Positions 43,640 through 53,900 of a stretch of DNA of 64,000 nucleotides are shown here, piece after piece. Under the pieces are notes generated by a model. It searched no databases. It was not told where the DNA came from and saw only the letters and a program-made list of their open reading frames with translations. The stretch comes from Emiliania huxleyi CCMP1516. Taxonomy: Eukaryota; Haptophyta; Isochrysidales; Noelaerhabdaceae. A program made the translations under genes and the position numbers. Location of the stretch: positions 1 to 64,000 of the forward strand of contig NW_005202428.1 in NCBI RefSeq assembly GCF_000372725.1, given 5' to 3'. Within the stretch, counting starts at the first letter, position 1. Each line of letters begins with the position of its first letter.

Positions 43640-45294
43640 TCAGGCGGGGAGGAGGGACGCGGAGCTCCCCCGCGTCTGCGGCGGACAGGTCGAGGTCGTC
43701 GCCACGGTCCTGCTGCGCCGCGAGCGGCGGCTGCTCGAACCTCCACAGGAGCGGCGGGAAGGCGGGGCGGGCCGAAGCGGACGACGCGGCGTGCGTGTGC
43801 AGCCACTCTCCGTACCGCGACCCATTGGGCCCCGACGGCCCGTCGTGCTGCTTCAGGTAGTGCACTGCGATCGACGCGGCGCTTGGAGCGACCCACCCCA
43901 GCCCTCCTGCACGGTGGAGGTAGTGGTGGCCCTTCGTCCACGTCATGTCTGCGACGGTCAGGTTGAGACGGCACTGCCCAATCCAGTGCCCGACGGTGCA
44001 GTCGCAAGACGTGGAGGCGAAGGTGGTGGCGCGGCTGGTGCCCCGTCGCTTGGCGCAGTTGCCTGCCCGCCGGTTCTCGGCGCGGCCAACCTGAGCAAAC
44101 TCGACGGCTGTGACATGCACCAGGCGACTTCTTTGAAGGTTCGGTTTGCATTTGCAGCACGCGCACTGCCCCCTGAAGCTGCCGAGGCTACGTGTGTGTG
44201 TGTGTGTGTGGTGGTGGTGGTGGGGGGGGGGGGGGGGTGCCTCTTTGTGTGTGCCAACCTCCATGAAGCGGCGCGTGTAGCTGCACGTCTCAAACACCGC
44301 GCGCGCAACCTCGGCGGCCTGCACGTCCAGCGGGCCGGTGGCGAAGGGTGCGGGGGCCCCGCCGTGGCACTTTCGCGGCTGCCCGCGCGGCCAGTGACGC
44401 CTAACGGGTTGATGATTCACGATGAGCTGTCAGCCTTTAGGCGCTCGAGTCCGACACAGGGCAGAGGCGCAAGCTCTCGGGGGCCGCCGATTCGAACTCG
44501 CCCATCCAGCAGCCGGCGTACCCGCTGGGCGTGTGCCTGGCGGCGGCGAGCGGCGGCATGGCGCACGCGTTCATCAGCCCGTAGTAGACCGCCGGGAGCC
44601 TGCGCAGAGAGTGCAAGTCGGCGAGCAGCTGGCGCAGGTTGACATACGTGTCGTCCTCCGTCTTCGCGTACCTAGAGCGAAGCGCGAAGAGCTAGGTGTG
44701 AAGTGTCCTCTGTCGTGGCATGTCTCGCAGCGAGGTGCGAAGCGGTGGCGTACCAGCGAGCGGCTGGCCAGCGGCGCAGCGCATACGTGTACCAGCCGTG
44801 CACCTTCTCGATGCAGGAGCACGGCATCGCCACGCTCTTCCCGTCCAGCGCCTGCGGTGTGGCGCCGCGCTGGCCTGAGCCTCGGTGCAATCTCAAATGT
44901 GTGCGCCGCCTCGGATTTCTGCCGCTCAGCGCGCCTGCTCCAGCAGCAGCACGTCCGAGTAGTTGGCCGCCTCACCACGCAGCTGGTCGCTCTCGCCGCG
45001 CGGCAGCGCCTCGAGGCCAACGACGAACCGGAAGACAACCTCGCCTCGCTGGACGGGGCCGCCCGATAGCATGGTGCTGCGGACGAGCCATCGCTTCGCA
45101 AGGTTGAAGGGCGCGACCATCATGCCCATCGCCAATTGCGGGCCGTCCGAGGCGCGGGCGTCGCGGGCGTTGTGCAAGTCTGTGTGCATGGAGCGGTCGT
45201 TGTGGACGTCGTTGTGGAGCCGTCGTGGTGTTCTCGAGGTTCTCCAGGTGCGCGCGATCCAAACGCAGGCAGGAGGGTAAGACTGTGACTGCAC
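43640..45294 (-). CDS. GT31-like glycosyltransferase
   Basis: Putative Golgi beta-1,3-glycosyltransferase. Exons (minus): 45294-44935, 44851-44754, 44671-44471, 44400-44259, 44090-~43640. Features in order: NLAKRWLVRSTML matches the family's R..iR.TW region, VVFRFVVG the following strand, ARWYAKTEDDTYVNL the DxD-type metal site, HGGAPAPFATGPLDV the acceptor loop, and TWTKGHHYL ... WVAPSAASIAVHYLK the C-terminal part. Introns 1 and 3 are GC-AG, 2 and 4 GT-AG, and each echoes the next exon start (e.g. intron 4 gttggcac, exon gttggccg). The 5' end lacks a signal anchor and may be incomplete. The last exon runs open into the 11-bp array, so the true stop is unknown. Confidence 0.7.
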
Positions 45295-45407
45295 CCAGTA
45301 ATATGAATTGAGCTGGGCGGCGCCTTCTCGTGGGCGCCGGGCACCGGCAAGTTTGGCCGGCGCAAGGCAGGAAGCGCCCTCACGGCCCCCAATGGCAAAC
45401 CCGACTC

Positions 45408-45408
<1 letters not shown>

Positions 45409-45441
<33 letters not shown>
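45409..45441. repeat. (GT)n tract
   Basis: About 16 GT dinucleotides upstream of the GT31-like gene. Confidence 0.95.
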
Positions 45442-45443
<2 letters not shown>

Positions 45444-45449
45444 ACTCAC

Positions 45450-46287
45450 TCACACCCGACTCCCTCCATCCGTGTGGCGCCGCCCGATGGTGCCGGGAAC
45501 CCTATTCCGGAGCGATTTCCCCTAGCTAGGGTTAGCGCAGAAAAAGCCGGGCCCCTTAGCTCCGGCTAGGGCTAAGTAAGGGGCCTCCGCAGCCGACCGC
45601 GAGGAAGGGCCGACTTAGATAGCATAGCGGGCCGATAAGGCCGCCCACACCCGCGGGGATGGTTGTGTGGTTGCCTCCTCGACTCGGACGGCCGCCTCAG
45701 AGGGCGGGGATGCTTCCTCTCGCCCTCTCACCCGCGGGAGATGGCCGAGTCCACGGAGCCGCACGCTGCCTCTCCTTGGACGCAAGGCTCCGACTTCTAT
45801 AGAGAAGGCCCCTTCTGCACCAGCGTTTTAAAGTGAAATCGTCAAGAGAAATCGATGCCCCGGGCTGGGCTTTGGGGTAGGCAGCCACCCTTTCGAAGGT
45901 GAGGCGTGATGGTCGGTGCCACAGACAGCAAGATGTCGCCTCACCCCCTCGGGGCCGGTCTGCTTCCGAGCCGGGCGGCGCGGCGGCGGGTGATGGTGGC
46001 GGGAGAGCGACGAATGTGTGTATTTTGACCCCGGCATGCGATTTTTCGGTTTTTTCTTTTCTTTACACATAGTATGAAGCACACGCGTGGCGACCTCCAC
46101 CCACACCAGACACTCGTCTCTCGTGTCTCGCCACGTACCTCTCTCGCGCCCGCACCCTCTGCGCCTTGCCCCTACCCACTGCTAAGTAAGGGCGTCCTCC
46201 TCGTGTCGTCCCGACACCCGGCCAGCCCCGGCTAGTCCAGGCCCTGGGCAGGGGCCGCCGCCGCGCCCCGCCCTCCTCCTCTGGGGC
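45450..46287. other. no gene recognised
   Basis: Contains cggctagggctaag-like short repeats (45525-45580, 46180-46230) but no supported gene. Confidence 0.5.
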
Positions 46288-46390
46288 TACATGAAGGTGC
46301 AGCACTGGTTCTGCTTCTTGGCCGTCTTGAAGAACATCTTCGACGAGCCCGACAGGTCGGGGGCGGGGATGTCGAGGGATGTCGGGGTGG
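46288..46390 (-). CDS. YKT6-like SNARE C-terminal exon (orphan)
   Basis: The minus-strand frame ends DLSGSSKMFFKTAKKQNQCC followed by TFM and a stop. This matches the extreme C-terminus of the R-SNARE YKT6: the end of the SNARE helix, the K-A/M-F-[YF]-K-T-A-[RK]-K-Q-N block, a palmitoylatable Cys and a CAAX box (CTFM, predicted farnesylation). Upstream the frame stays open but becomes low-complexity Pro/Ser, and no longin domain or remaining SNARE helix was found up to 47340. Either the rest lies behind a very large intron or this is a fragment. Confidence 0.6.
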
Positions 46391-47035
46391 GGAGCGGGTG
46401 GGCGCCGGAGTGGGAATGGTGGTGTGACTGCTCCTGTGGTGCGGGCGACGGCTTCTGAGGAAGCCTTCGCCCGCGCCTCGCCTGTCGCGTGAATCGTGTC
46501 GTGCGACCGCCTTTCGTTGTAAAATTCTTTACCTGGAGCTGCGTCTTTTTTCTTTGAGTGGCCACAGGTGTGGGGAGCGGGTGGGGCGGCTGCTGCGGCA
46601 AAGGCGGAGGGCGGCTGCCTGCCCCTGCCTTCTGGTCCTGGACGAGCCCGCTTTTACGTCACCAGCGAATGTCAGTCGCCCGAGTCCGACTCGGTCGCGG
46701 TCGCTGCTGCGTCGATTTCTTCAGCGAGACCACAGGATCGGAGGGCGGGCGAGGCGGAGGCCGTCGAGATGCCGGCGCTGGCGGCGGTCGGGCGGGCGGG
46801 CGCGGAGGCTGGGCGAGGCGGCGGGCGAGACGGCGGTGCGGCGGGCGACGGGCGGCTGGCGTCGTGGGACGTGGGCGAGCGTGGGGTGGGGTGGGGATGT
46901 CGGGGTGGGGAGCGGGTGGGCGCCGGAGTGGGAGTGGTGGTGTGATTGCTCCTGTGGTGCGGGCGACGGCTTCTGAGGAAGCCGTCGCCCGCGCCTCGCC
47001 TGTCGCGTGAATCGTGTCGTGCGACCGCCCTTAGT
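46375..47035. repeat. direct repeat pair of ~137 bp
   Basis: 46379-46515 (gtcggggtggggagcgggtg through cgtgcgaccgcc) recurs at 46897-47033 with few changes. The copies flank a 380-bp GC-rich spacer just upstream of the YKT6-like exon. Confidence 0.88.
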
Positions 47036-47344
47036 TTGGAAATCGTTACTTATTTACTGATCGGGGCCATACCGAGCGAACCCCGCGGTGCAAGGCCGTC
47101 CACCGAAGCCGTCTCGGGGCAGGTCCGTCTCGAATGGATAGCCTTGGGCTCGGCCGGGTGGCTCGGCTAGCACGAGACGTGGGGACGTGTAACGACTCGA
47201 CACGGGTGGGCGAGAGCTTGAGATAGAGTCTAGCCGCCTCGAGAGAGGTTGCCCTGCGTAGTGGGGCGGAAAACCCCGCGACGCCCGTCAACATTACCAC
47301 AACCATACATAGGCGCTCGATACCCCCTCTCGCTGCCTACTCGC

Positions 47345-47935
47345 TGCCTCTGGGGAGGAGGGGAAGACGTAGGGCGCGCGCCACTGCGCTCGCCGTAACC
47401 GAGGCCCCTCCCCGAAAGGCAAGTCTTAGACCCATGAAATCCGAGACCCCTCCCCCCCGCCCCGATCCCCCCACCCCCTTGCTCCCCTCCCCCCCCCGGG
47501 AGGGCCGAACTGAGGCGCCCGTGGGGACCCCGCAATTCCCTTCCCCCCTCGGAGGGGGCCGGACGGAGGCGTACCCCGTGGGCCCCGCTCTTTCCTTCGC
47601 ATAGCGGCCACTCTTCGGATCGCTGGTCGAGCGACCCGGGGGATGCCCCGCGCGCCTGACCCAGGCGCGAAAACGAATCTGCGAGGCGAGGCCGCTCACG
47701 CGGCCCGATGGGGAGGAACGGGGCGAGCCCCCTCCAACCGCAACCCACCCGCGCTAGGTCCCGGGGGACGAAGGGGTCACACCCGACGACCTCGGGAACT
47801 AGCCGGGGCAGTCGGAGAAGTGGCAACTCCGTGCACTGACGGTCGGCCGCCAGAAAACACGCCTCCGTGGCTCGGGTTACACCAATCCTCGCTACCCAAC
47901 GCGGCCAAAGGATATCCACCTCGAGAACCTCGAGA
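47345..47935 (-). repeat. dispersed repeat, inverted partner 38676-39195
   Basis: Its edge at 47935 lies only about 50 bp upstream of the GTPBP start codon, so the repeat may have supplied that gene's present promoter region. Confidence 0.88.
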
Positions 47936-47987
47936 ACTTATTTACTTACCGTCCGGGCCCGGGTCGGGCAGTTGTCTCGCAGTCGGC

Positions 47988-50900
47988 ATGGGGGCGCGCA
48001 GGACGCCGCCGCACGGCTCGCACGGCAGCGCGGACATCTCCCACGATGCGGACTCCTACCCTCAGGAGGTCGAGGTCGGCAACGTCGAGTACAAGCTGAA
48101 GCTCGTCTCGCCGACGCCGGCGCGCTTCCAGCAGCTGGTGACGCAGCTGGCTTACCGGCTTGCCGAGGGGCGGGGCCGTGCGGTTTACCTCCTCGGCGTG
48201 GAGGACGACGGCGCGCTCCACGGTCTCTGCCCTCGCGACATGTCCGCGTCGCTTGGCACTCTCCGCCGGATGTGCGGCCACGTTTCGGCGCGTATGGTGG
48301 TCGCCGCGCAGCGGACCAAGGGCGTGCCGACGGGGCGGATAGCCGAGGTGCGAATCGAGCAGTTTGCGGAGTGCGCGCAGGTGGAGGTGCGGATCGCGGT
48401 GCTGGGCAGCGCCCAGGCGGGCAAGTCTTCGGTGGTGGGCGTCCTCGCGGGAGGCCCAGGCGCGCTTCTTTGGCAGCACAGAACCCTCCGTTGCGCTCAG
48501 CAGTCTGCGACTCACACCGGTCCGGTGGTGGGGCAGGCGCGCTCGACGACGGCAAGGGCTCCGCGCGGACGCTCGTGATGCGGCACATGCACGAGCTGGA
48601 GACAGGCGCAACGTCCTCCATCTCACAGCAAGTGCTCGGCTTTGACGGCGCCTGCCGGCTGCTCAGCTGTGAACAGCGTCTCTTCACACCTCCTGCTGTG
48701 AACAGGTGCTCGGCTTTGACGGCGCCTGCCGGCTGCTCAACTGGACGGAGGAGCTGTGAACAGCGTCTCTTCACACCTCTTGCCGTGAATAGGCGCCTCG
48801 CGCCTGCTCAACTGGACGGAGGAGCTGGCGCGCACGACGTCGGAGCTGTGCGCCTCCTCGTCGCGGGTGATGACGCTGCTCGATCTCTGCGGCGAAGGCA
48901 GCTACTAATTAACTATTCATTAACTATTAATTAGTTGTTAATTAACTATTGATTACGCTGCTGGACCTCTGCGGCGAAGGCAGCTACTCACGCAACCACA
49001 CAGCCCCGGGCCCCAAGATCGCACACGCACGGGCGGTCGAGAAGGGAGAGACAGCGGCGGCAGTCAGAAGGCAGCACTGCGTCCCAGGAAGGCGAATGCG
49101 AGGCCGGCCTCAAGTGTCGCTGCCCACAGCCAGTCCAGTCCAGCCTTACACACACCGAGGCACGGAGCACGGGCCCACGCGCACACACACGCGCGGCTAC
49201 ACACTCCCCACGCTCGCCGCACACGAGCGGCGCGACAAGCCGACGCGAGGCCACTCTGTGGCACCGGCCACAGTCACGTCTGTGTCGGCCGGCGCCTCCC
49301 CCACGCCACAGGCCGCTACCCCAAGACGACGCTGTGAATTCACTACGGATTGGGTATGACTGAACGATGAATCAGGCCGGTTTCTCAAGACGACGCTCGC
49401 GGGTCTGACCGCGCACGCGCCTGACTACGCGCTGCTCTGCGTCGGGGCGGACGCCGGCATTCATTAACGATTAATTAAATACTAATTAGCTATTAATTAG
49501 GCGCTGCTCTGCGTCGGGGCGGACGTCGGCATCACCGCGGCCACGCGGCTCCACGCGCTGCTTGCGGCGGGGCAGGGCGTCCTAGAAGCAGAGGACGTGT
49601 TCTTGTCTCCCGACTAGCGCCCGAGAGGACACGTCTTCAGCCGTGCTCATCCGTATTCCGCTGCACTCACCTGTGTCACTGTCCGTTGTCTTCCCGCGGT
49701 GCTCTGAATACGCTGCGCAGAACCGCCCTGAGGCTGGTGTCTTCAGCGCGTAGGCTGGGCGTGCCCGTCGTGGCGCTGCTCTGCAAGGCGGGCGTGGTGG
49801 ACGACACCTCATTCACAGCTCAATCAGAGTCCATTCAGAGTGAACTAACGATGAATTAGGCGGACGTGGCGGACGCCACCTCGCTGGGCAACCTCGCCGA
49901 GGCGACGCTGCGGCTGCTGGCGGAGTGCGGCCTGCCGTCCCCGCTCTACCTCGAGAGCGAGGCCGAGCTCGAGGCGAGATGTAGCCGAGAGGCAGCCGAG
50001 AGGCAGCCGAGAGGCAGCCGAGAGGCAGCCGAGAGGCAGCCGAGAGGCAGCCGAGAGGCAGCCGAGAGGCAGCCGAGAGGCAGCCGAGAGGCAGCCGAGA
50101 GGCAGCCGAGAGGCAGCCGAGAGGCAGCGGGGAGGCAGCCGAGAGGCAGCGGAGATGCGGATACACCCCTCGCCAGCCCCCCTCGCCAAGAGAGGGGCGG
50201 CGTGCGCCGGTCGAACGAGCGGTGCTTCGTCGACTCTTTCCCTACTACTATGTTCACAGTTCACCCACACTGACTACACATTGGTGAGCCACACATTGAT
50301 GAACCAGCGGTGCCTCCGCCAGGCGGCGATGCTGGCCGAGCCCCCCCTAATTAATTAATTCATCAATCAATTAGTTAATTCATTTACTTAGGCGGCGGTG
50401 CTGGCCGAGCCGCCCCCCTTCTCTGCGCACTGCCCCTGCCTCGCCCTCCCGCCCAGCGGCGCGGACGGCGGCAGCGAGGACGACAGCGGCGGCGCCGAGC
50501 CGGACGCCGCCGCCGCCGGCGGCGGCGGAGGCGGCGGCGGCGGCGGAGGCGGCGGAGGCGGCGGAGGCGGCGGAGGCGGCGGAGGCGGCGGAGGCGGCGG
50601 CGGCGGCGGAGGCGGCGGAGGCGGCGGAGGCGGCGGAGGCGGCGGAGGCGGCGGAGGCGGCGGAGGCGGCGGAGGCGGCGGCGGCGGAGGCGGCGGCGGC
50701 GGCGGCGGCGGTGGCGGCGGCGGATGCGGCGGTGGGGGCGGTGGGGGCGGTGGGGGCGGCTTCGGCGCTGGCGACGGGGGCGCGGGCGGCGTCACCGGCA
50801 GCGGCGAGGTGGGAGGCGAGGCGGGGGGCTCTGCCGTCCTGCTCTCCTCCTCTCTGCCGACGGCGGGGTCGACGGCTTCGATGCGCAGTTGTGGAAGCAG

Positions 50901-53900
50901 CGACGGCGGCGGGCCCTAGAGAAGCGGAGCACGTATCTCCCCATATCTCGCCGCCCCAGAGAAGCGGAGCGCGTATCTCCCCATATCTCGCCGCCCCAGA
51001 GAAGCGGAGCGCGTATCTCGCCATATCTCGCCGCCCTAGAGAAGCGGAGCGCGTATCTCCCCATATCTCGCCGCCCCAGAGAAGCGGAGCACGTATCTCC
51101 CCATATCTCGCCGCCCCAGAGAAGCGGAGCGCGTATCTCCCCATATCTCGCCGCCCCAGAGAAGCGGAGCGCGTATCTCCCCATATCTCGCCGCCCCAGA
51201 GAAGCGGAGCGCGTATCTCCCCATATCTCGCCGCCCCAGAGAAGCGGAGCGCGTATCTCCCCATATCTCGCCGCCCCAGAGAAGCGGAGCGCGTATCTCC
51301 CCATATCTCGCCGCCCCAGAGAAGCGGAGCGCGTATCTTCCCATATCTCGCCGCCCCAGAGAAGCGGAGCGCGTATCTCCCCATATCTCGCCGCCCTAGA
51401 GAAGCGGAGCGCGTATCTCCCCATATCTCGCCGCCCCAGAGAAGCGGAGCACGTATCTCCCCATATCTCGCCGCCCCAGAGAAGCGGAGCGCGTATCTCC
51501 CCATATCTCGCCGCGCCAGAGAAGCGGAGCGCGTATCTCCCCATATCTCGCCGCCCCAGAGAAGCGGAGCGCGTATCTCCCCATATCTCGCCGCCCCAGA
51601 GAAGCGGAGCGCGTATCTCTCCATATCTCGCACGCCCTAGACTCCCTAGAAGCTGACGCAGCACGCACTCTTGCACTCCAACCGGCGCTCGAGAGGGCAC
51701 GGACTCCGCGCCGCATTCGGCCGTTGCTCCGCTGCAGCTCTGCTGTAGCTCTGCTGTAGTCACTGTGTGCTCGCAGCACCTCGTCCTCACGCTGGGTGCT
51801 CTGACTACTCTGCACAATGCCTGCTCTGATACTCTGCACAATGCCTGCTATGATACTCTGCACAATGCCTGCTCTGATACTCTGCACAATGCCTGCTCTG
51901 ATACTCTGCACAATGCCTGCTATGATACTCTGCACAATGCCTGCTCTGATACTCTGCACAATGCCTGCTATGGTACTCTGCACAATGCCTGCTCTGATAC
52001 TCTGCACAATGCCTGCTCTGATACTCTGCACAATGCCTGCTCTGACTACTCTGCACAATGCCTGCTATGATACTCTGCACAATGCCTGTGCTCTGACTAC
52101 TCTGCACAATGCCTGCTCTGATACTCTGCACAATTCCTGCTATGACTACTCTGCACAATGCCTGCTATGATACTCTGCACAATTCCTGCTATGACTACTC
52201 TGCACAATGCCTGCTCTGATACTCTGCACAATGCCTGCTCTGACTACTCTGCACAATGCCGCCTCCCCGCCCCGAGGGTCAACCGGCATTCTTTGCGCAG
52301 GCGGGGGAGGGTCGACTGGCGGAACAGAGGAGGCGGGCGACGGCGCCACGTCGGCGCAGGCGGAGGCTGTCACGCCGCTGCTCGGGCCCCTAGAAGCGGA
52401 AGATCTCCCCATATCTCCCCCCGTATCTCCCCACATCTCGGACCCCTAGTAGCGGGAGGCGCACTCGGAAGTCACTCGGACCAGCGCTCGAGAGGACGCG
52501 GACTCCGCTGCACTCCGCCGCAGTCGGCTGGGTTCGCTGTGTCCGTAGCCCCTCGTACTCCACGCCGGTGCTCTTCATTGCACTGCGCACGACACCGCAT
52601 TCCCGCGCCGAGAGGGCGGTGTGTCCAGCGCTCCGGCTCGGCATCTCTGCGCGGTCCGGGGGGCCTCTTAGTCCACCATTAGTGGTTGATGCCTTGAGAA
52701 TTCACCACGAGTGAGTGGCAGGCTCGGCATCTCTGCGCGGTCCGGCTAGTAGTGAATTACGTAATCATTCTTACTTGTTGATTTACCACGAGTGGCAGGC
52801 TCGGCATCTCTGCGCGGTCCGGAGCCGGCCTCCCCCTGCTCATCCGCACTCTCGGGCGGCTCCCGCCCCGCGACTGGGGACTTCTGCAAGGCGACGACAC
52901 GCCGCCGCCTCTGTTCTCTGCGTCGGGGGTGTGCGCCCGCAGTGGACGGACCGTCGGGTGGAGCTGATGATAGGAGGGCGGCTGCTGCTCTCCATCGACG
53001 GGTGCCACATGCCGCGCTCCGCTGCCCCCGTGCTCAAGGTTCGGGTACCGTGGGGGTAGGGGATGGGTGCGGGTACCGTGGGGGTAGGGGATGGGTGCGG
53101 GTACCGTGGGGGTAGGGGATGGGTTCGGGTACCGTGGGGGTAGGGGATGGGTTCGGGTACCGTGGGGGTAGGGGATGGGTGCGGGTACCGTGGGGGTAGG
53201 GGATGGGGAGAGCCCTGCTGACTCGTAGCCGGTTGACGGTGACTAGGACGACGACCCTTGGGTCTGCGACGCGCGGGAGTGCGGCGGGGAGGCGCCGGAG
53301 CCTAGAAGCGGACGATCTCCCCATATCTCCCCCCGTATCTCCCCCGTATCTCCCCCACACCTGGCAGCGCGGAGCCTAGAAGCGGAAGACGCACTCTTGT
53401 CCTCCAACCAGCGCTCGAGAGGACACGCACTCATCCGCGCTCCGCCGTATTCAGCCGTGGCATGGTCGCTGTCTCCGCACCCCGTGGTCGCTGCTTCCGC
53501 ACCCCGTGTGCGCCACGCGGAGCTCGGCGTACACTGCACAAGACCGCCAGGCTGGCGTGTTCGCACCGTAGGAGCCGGAGCCGTGCGATGGGCCCGTCGT
53601 CTCAGGCAGACTGCTACCCATCTCGGCTGCATCTCGGCCACACCTCGGCTGTCTCTCGGCGATCTGTCGCGCACATCTGTGGAGCTCGCTCAAGTGCCGC
53701 TCGCGCGCGGGGGGGGCGCTCTATCTCCCCATATCTCCCCACACCTCCCTGTATCTCCCCGTATCTCGGCCCAGGCACGCTGCTGCGCGGCGCACTCTGC
53801 GCGCGCGCCGCCGTCCCCTCGCCCGCCCCCGGCCGGTTGCTCGTCGGCCCCGACGCGCGCGGGCGTTGGGCGCCGGCGACGCTGCGGTCGATCAAGTACA

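Noticed and set aside
43066-44642. ORFs of 366-524 codons on both strands
   Set aside because: They are generated by the 11-bp array, which has no stop in any frame; only the part up to about 43640 on the minus strand shows GT31 features.
50800-50918. Possible GTPBP exon reading [18 protein letters not shown]
   Set aside because: It resembles the family's SS-x-x-GE-x-LDLL region, but the segment joining 52301-52379 to 52799 ([19 protein letters not shown]) fits better, stays in phase and has proper splice sites.
50392-50919. Poly-glycine protein
   Set aside because: Only the first ~40 codons align with GTPBP; the (Gly)n part is more simply an intronic GGC array next to a GC donor.
50710-51656. 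Long plus and minus ORFs (300-417 codons) over the 40-bp array
   Set aside because: A 40-bp unit keeps frames open by period alone; the translations are pure repeats on both strands and the GTPBP family alignment skips the region.
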